A stretch of DNA of 7,053 bases from Helicobacteraceae bacterium (GTDB taxonomy: Bacteria; Campylobacterota; Campylobacteria; Campylobacterales; SZUA-545), in contig QKHD01000022.1 of NCBI GenBank assembly GCA_003250175.1, positions 1 to 7,053 of the forward strand. Reading direction: 5' to 3'. A program made the position numbers and the translations under genes. The notes under the pieces are model-generated. The model did not search any database, was not told the DNA's origin, and saw only the letters and a list, made by a program, of their open reading frames with translations. Below are positions 5,330 to 7,053 of the stretch, piece after piece (the stretch's first letter is position 1; each line of letters opens with the position of its first letter).

Positions 5330-6406
5330 ATGTCAAAAGTATTGGATCACGTTAAACCCGGCGTTCTCTTCGGAGACGACGTTCAGAAGGTGTTCGAAAT
5401 TGCCAAGGCGGAGGGCTTTGCCCTTCCGGCGGTCAATGTCGTCGGGACCGATTCGATCAATGCGGTTCTGGAAGCAGCCAAAAAAGCCAACTCCCCGGTT
5501 ATTATCCAGTTCTCTAACGGGGGCGGTTCGTATATGGCGGGCAAAGCCCTCTCCAACGATGGGGAAAAATCTGCCATCCTTGGAACCATCAGCGGTGCCC
5601 AGCACGTCCACCTGGTGGCGGAAGCTTACGGGATTCCGGTCATTCTGCACACCGACCACGCGGCCAAAAAACTCCTACCCTGGATCGACGGCCTGCTGGA
5701 TGCGGGCGAGGCGTTTTACAAAACCCACGGCAAACCCCTTTTCAGCTCCCACATGCTCGACCTCAGCGAAGAGAGCCTGGAAGAGAACGTCGAAACCTGC
5801 GCCAACTACCTGGAGCGCATGGATAAGATCGGCATGACCATCGAGATCGAACTGGGCTGCACCGGCGGCGAAGAGGACGGTGTGGACAACACCGGCATGG
5901 ACAATGCCCTGCTCTACACCCAGCCCGAAGACGTGGCCTACGCCTATGAGCGGCTTTCCAAAATCAGCAAGCGCTTTACCATCGCCGCCTCCTTCGGGAA
6001 CGTTCACGGTGTCTATAAGCCGGGCAACGTCGTGCTGACTCCGAAAATTCTGGACAACTCCCAGAAATATATCGAAAAGAACTTCTCCGCCGGAGCCAAA
6101 CCGGTTGATTTCGTCTTCCACGGCGGCTCCGGATCGACCCAGGAAGAGATCCGCGAAGCGATCAGCTACGGGGTGATTAAAATGAACATTGACACCGACA
6201 CCCAGTGGGCAACCTGGGAAGGGGTCAAGGCCTACTACGAACAGTACAAAGCCTACCTTCAGGGCCAGATCGGCAACCCCGAAGGCGATGACAAACCCAA
6301 CAAAAAATACTATGATCCCCGCAAATGGCTGCGTGCCGGCCAGGAGACCATGGTCGCCCGCGTCAAACAGGCGTTTGAAGACCTCAACGCAATCAACCGC
6401 AACTAA
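5330..6406 (+). CDS. fbaA: Class II fructose-1,6-bisphosphate aldolase (zinc-dependent)
   Basis: This enzyme reversibly cleaves fructose 1,6-bisphosphate to dihydroxyacetone phosphate and glyceraldehyde 3-phosphate in the cytoplasm. In organisms of this group it probably serves mainly gluconeogenesis. At 358 residues it is collinear with E. coli FbaA (359). The zinc and catalytic residues fall at the same numbers: D109 and H110 in HTDH, E174 in IEIE, E182, H226 in GNVHGVY and H264 in FHGGSGS. N286 and D288 in KMNIDTDTQW bind substrate. This makes it a class IIA enzyme rather than the shorter IIB/GatY type. GAGG lies 5 nt before the ATG. It follows the PPIase gene at 21 bp, a pairing also known in Campylobacter and Helicobacter, although no functional link is obvious. 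A strong hairpin follows the stop. Confidence 0.98.
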   Translation: MSKVLDHVKPGVLFGDDVQKVFEIAKAEGFALPAVNVVGTDSINAVLEAAKKANSPVIIQFSNGGGSYMAGKALSNDGEKSAILGTISGAQHVHLVAEAYGIPVILHTDHAAKKLLPWIDGLLDAGEAFYKTHGKPLFSSHMLDLSEESLEENVETCANYLERMDKIGMTIEIELGCTGGEEDGVDNTGMDNALLYTQPEDVAYAYERLSKISKRFTIAASFGNVHGVYKPGNVVLTPKILDNSQKYIEKNFSAGAKPVDFVFHGGSGSTQEEIREAISYGVIKMNIDTDTQWATWEGVKAYYEQYKAYLQGQIGNPEGDDKPNKKYYDPRKWLRAGQETMVARVKQAFEDLNAINRN

Positions 6407-6418
6407 TCTTTCTTCCCT

Positions 6419-6457
6419 CTCTCCGGAGCCCTTCTCCGGAGAGTCCACCACCCTTTT
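6419..6457 (+). terminator. Hairpin terminator after the aldolase gene
   Basis: CTCTCCGGAG (6419-6428) and CTCCGGAGAG (6434-6443) form a perfect 10-bp stem with a CCCTT loop, starting 12 nt after the stop codon. A TTTT run (6454-6457) follows 10 nt after the stem, so the U-tract is short and displaced. It is a plausible intrinsic terminator, perhaps a leaky one. It separates the operon from the consensus -10 box of the next gene. Confidence 0.6.
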
Positions 6458-6472
6458 GTAAACCGCACCCGC

Positions 6473-6478
6473 TATAAT
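6473..6478 (+). promoter_or_regulatory. Consensus -10 box of the gene starting at 6506
   Basis: TATAAT is a perfect -10 hexamer 27 nt before the ATG, predicting a start near 6485 and a leader of about 20 nt that includes AAGG. A -35 match at 16-18 bp is lacking; only a T-run (TTTTG, 6454-6458) lies upstream. The gene is therefore probably transcribed separately from the aldolase operon. Confidence 0.55.
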
Positions 6479-6505
6479 CGTTTCAAACCATACAAGGCAG
6501 TTGTC

Positions 6506-7053
6506 ATGAGCAGTAAAATCGATGAGATTATGGAGCGGATGAAAGCCCTGGAGAGCGAACTACGCAGCGCGTTGCAAAAACGGGAAGAGGAGCTCTCCTA
6601 CCATATTAAAAAACACCGCGTCTACTTTGATCCGGAGGTGCTGGCCCGCCATAAAAAAGAGGTCATCGGGCTCTACCGCTACATCAAAGAAACTCCGGTT
6701 CTCAACATCCTGACGGCCCCGATCATCTACGGCCTGCTCGCTCCCGCCCTGTTGATCGATCTAAGCGTCACCATCTATCAGGCGATCTGCTTTCCCGTCT
6801 ACGGAATCAAAAAGGTCAAGCGCAGCGACCACATTATTATCGACCGCCACTACCTCCCCTACCTCAATCTCATCGAAAAGATCAACTGCATCTACTGCGG
6901 CTACATGAACGGCATGTTCGGCTACATCACCGAGGTGGCCGCCAGAACGGAGCAGTACTGGTGCCCTATCAAGCATGCCCGAAAAACTGCCTTTATGCAC
7001 TCCCGCTACCGCCACTTTACGGACTACGGCGAAGCGGAGACCTACCATGAAGA
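6506..7053 (+). CDS. Uncharacterised conserved protein with hydrophobic segment and CxxC motif (partial, 3' end missing)
   Basis: An open frame from ATG 6506 runs to the window edge (182 complete codons) after AAGG and a consensus -10 box. Residues 1-35 form a charged amphipathic helix, likely coiled coil. Residues about 65-100 (VLNILTAPIIYGLLAPALLI followed by a further hydrophobic stretch with FPVYG) look like one long or two short membrane segments. The C-terminal part is soluble and rich in aromatics. It has NCIYCGYMNG (127-136, C128 and C131), EVAARTEQYWCPIKHAR (143-159, C153 and H157) and HSRYRHFTDYGEAE (165-178). The CxxC-...-C-x3-H arrangement could bind a metal. I recall unnamed hypothetical proteins in Proteobacteria with the same 'RHYLPYLN..EKINC.YC.Y.NG..' signature but know no function. 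It is probably not part of the aldolase operon. Confidence 0.8.
   Translation, partial: MSSKIDEIMERMKALESELRSALQKREEELSYHIKKHRVYFDPEVLARHKKEVIGLYRYIKETPVLNILTAPIIYGLLAPALLIDLSVTIYQAICFPVYGIKKVKRSDHIIIDRHYLPYLNLIEKINCIYCGYMNGMFGYITEVAARTEQYWCPIKHARKTAFMHSRYRHFTDYGEAETYHE

Noticed and set aside
5675..6451. Long open frame antisense to the aldolase gene (258 codons)
   Set aside because: It mirrors a highly conserved enzyme gene, runs through the terminator hairpin and has no family resemblance.

Overview
The window looks like chromosomal DNA of a Campylobacterota (epsilonproteobacterial) species, probably a sulfur-oxidising environmental lineage with fairly high GC for the phylum. The main reason is the arrangement at 3694-6406. 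An endonuclease III gene is divergent from a PEB4/CBF2-type periplasmic peptidyl-prolyl isomerase gene, which is followed directly by class II fructose-bisphosphate aldolase. From memory this matches the nth-peb4-fba order of Campylobacter jejuni, and the peb4-fba pair also occurs in Helicobacter pylori. The weak -35 elements and extended -10-like promoters fit the phylum.

Layout: all genes left of about 4340 run on the minus strand and all genes right of about 4480 run on the plus strand, so 4339-4480 is a divergent promoter region. Reading leftwards from it, nth is followed by hemN (oxygen-independent coproporphyrinogen III dehydrogenase). Next comes a small two-gene unit of a DoxX-like membrane protein overlapping a DUF4242-type small protein. 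After a hairpin there is a DUF3450-type coiled-coil periplasmic protein, translationally coupled to the N-terminal part of a large MotA/TolQ/ExbB-family (TtpC-like) protein. The last two look like the start of a TonB2-type energy-transduction cluster that runs off the left edge. Reading rightwards, the PPIase and aldolase form an operon ending in a strong hairpin. A consensus -10 box then precedes an uncharacterised protein with a CxxC motif that runs off the right edge.

The most notable signals are not new gene families. (1) An amber codon at 72-74 interrupts the TtpC-like gene, yet coding sequence clearly continues in the same frame to the window edge. (2) Two perfect TGTGA-N6-TCACA palindromes, identical also in flanking bases, lie one before the DoxX-like gene and one inside it, before the DUF4242 gene. 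Each stands at about the class II spacing from a weak -10 box, which suggests CRP/FNR-superfamily (HcpR-like) control of both genes. (3) A perfect inverted repeat sits immediately upstream of the extended -10 of the PPIase-aldolase operon and looks like an operator. I found no tRNA, rRNA, CRISPR array, insertion sequence or prophage gene, and no convincing new defence or mobile system.
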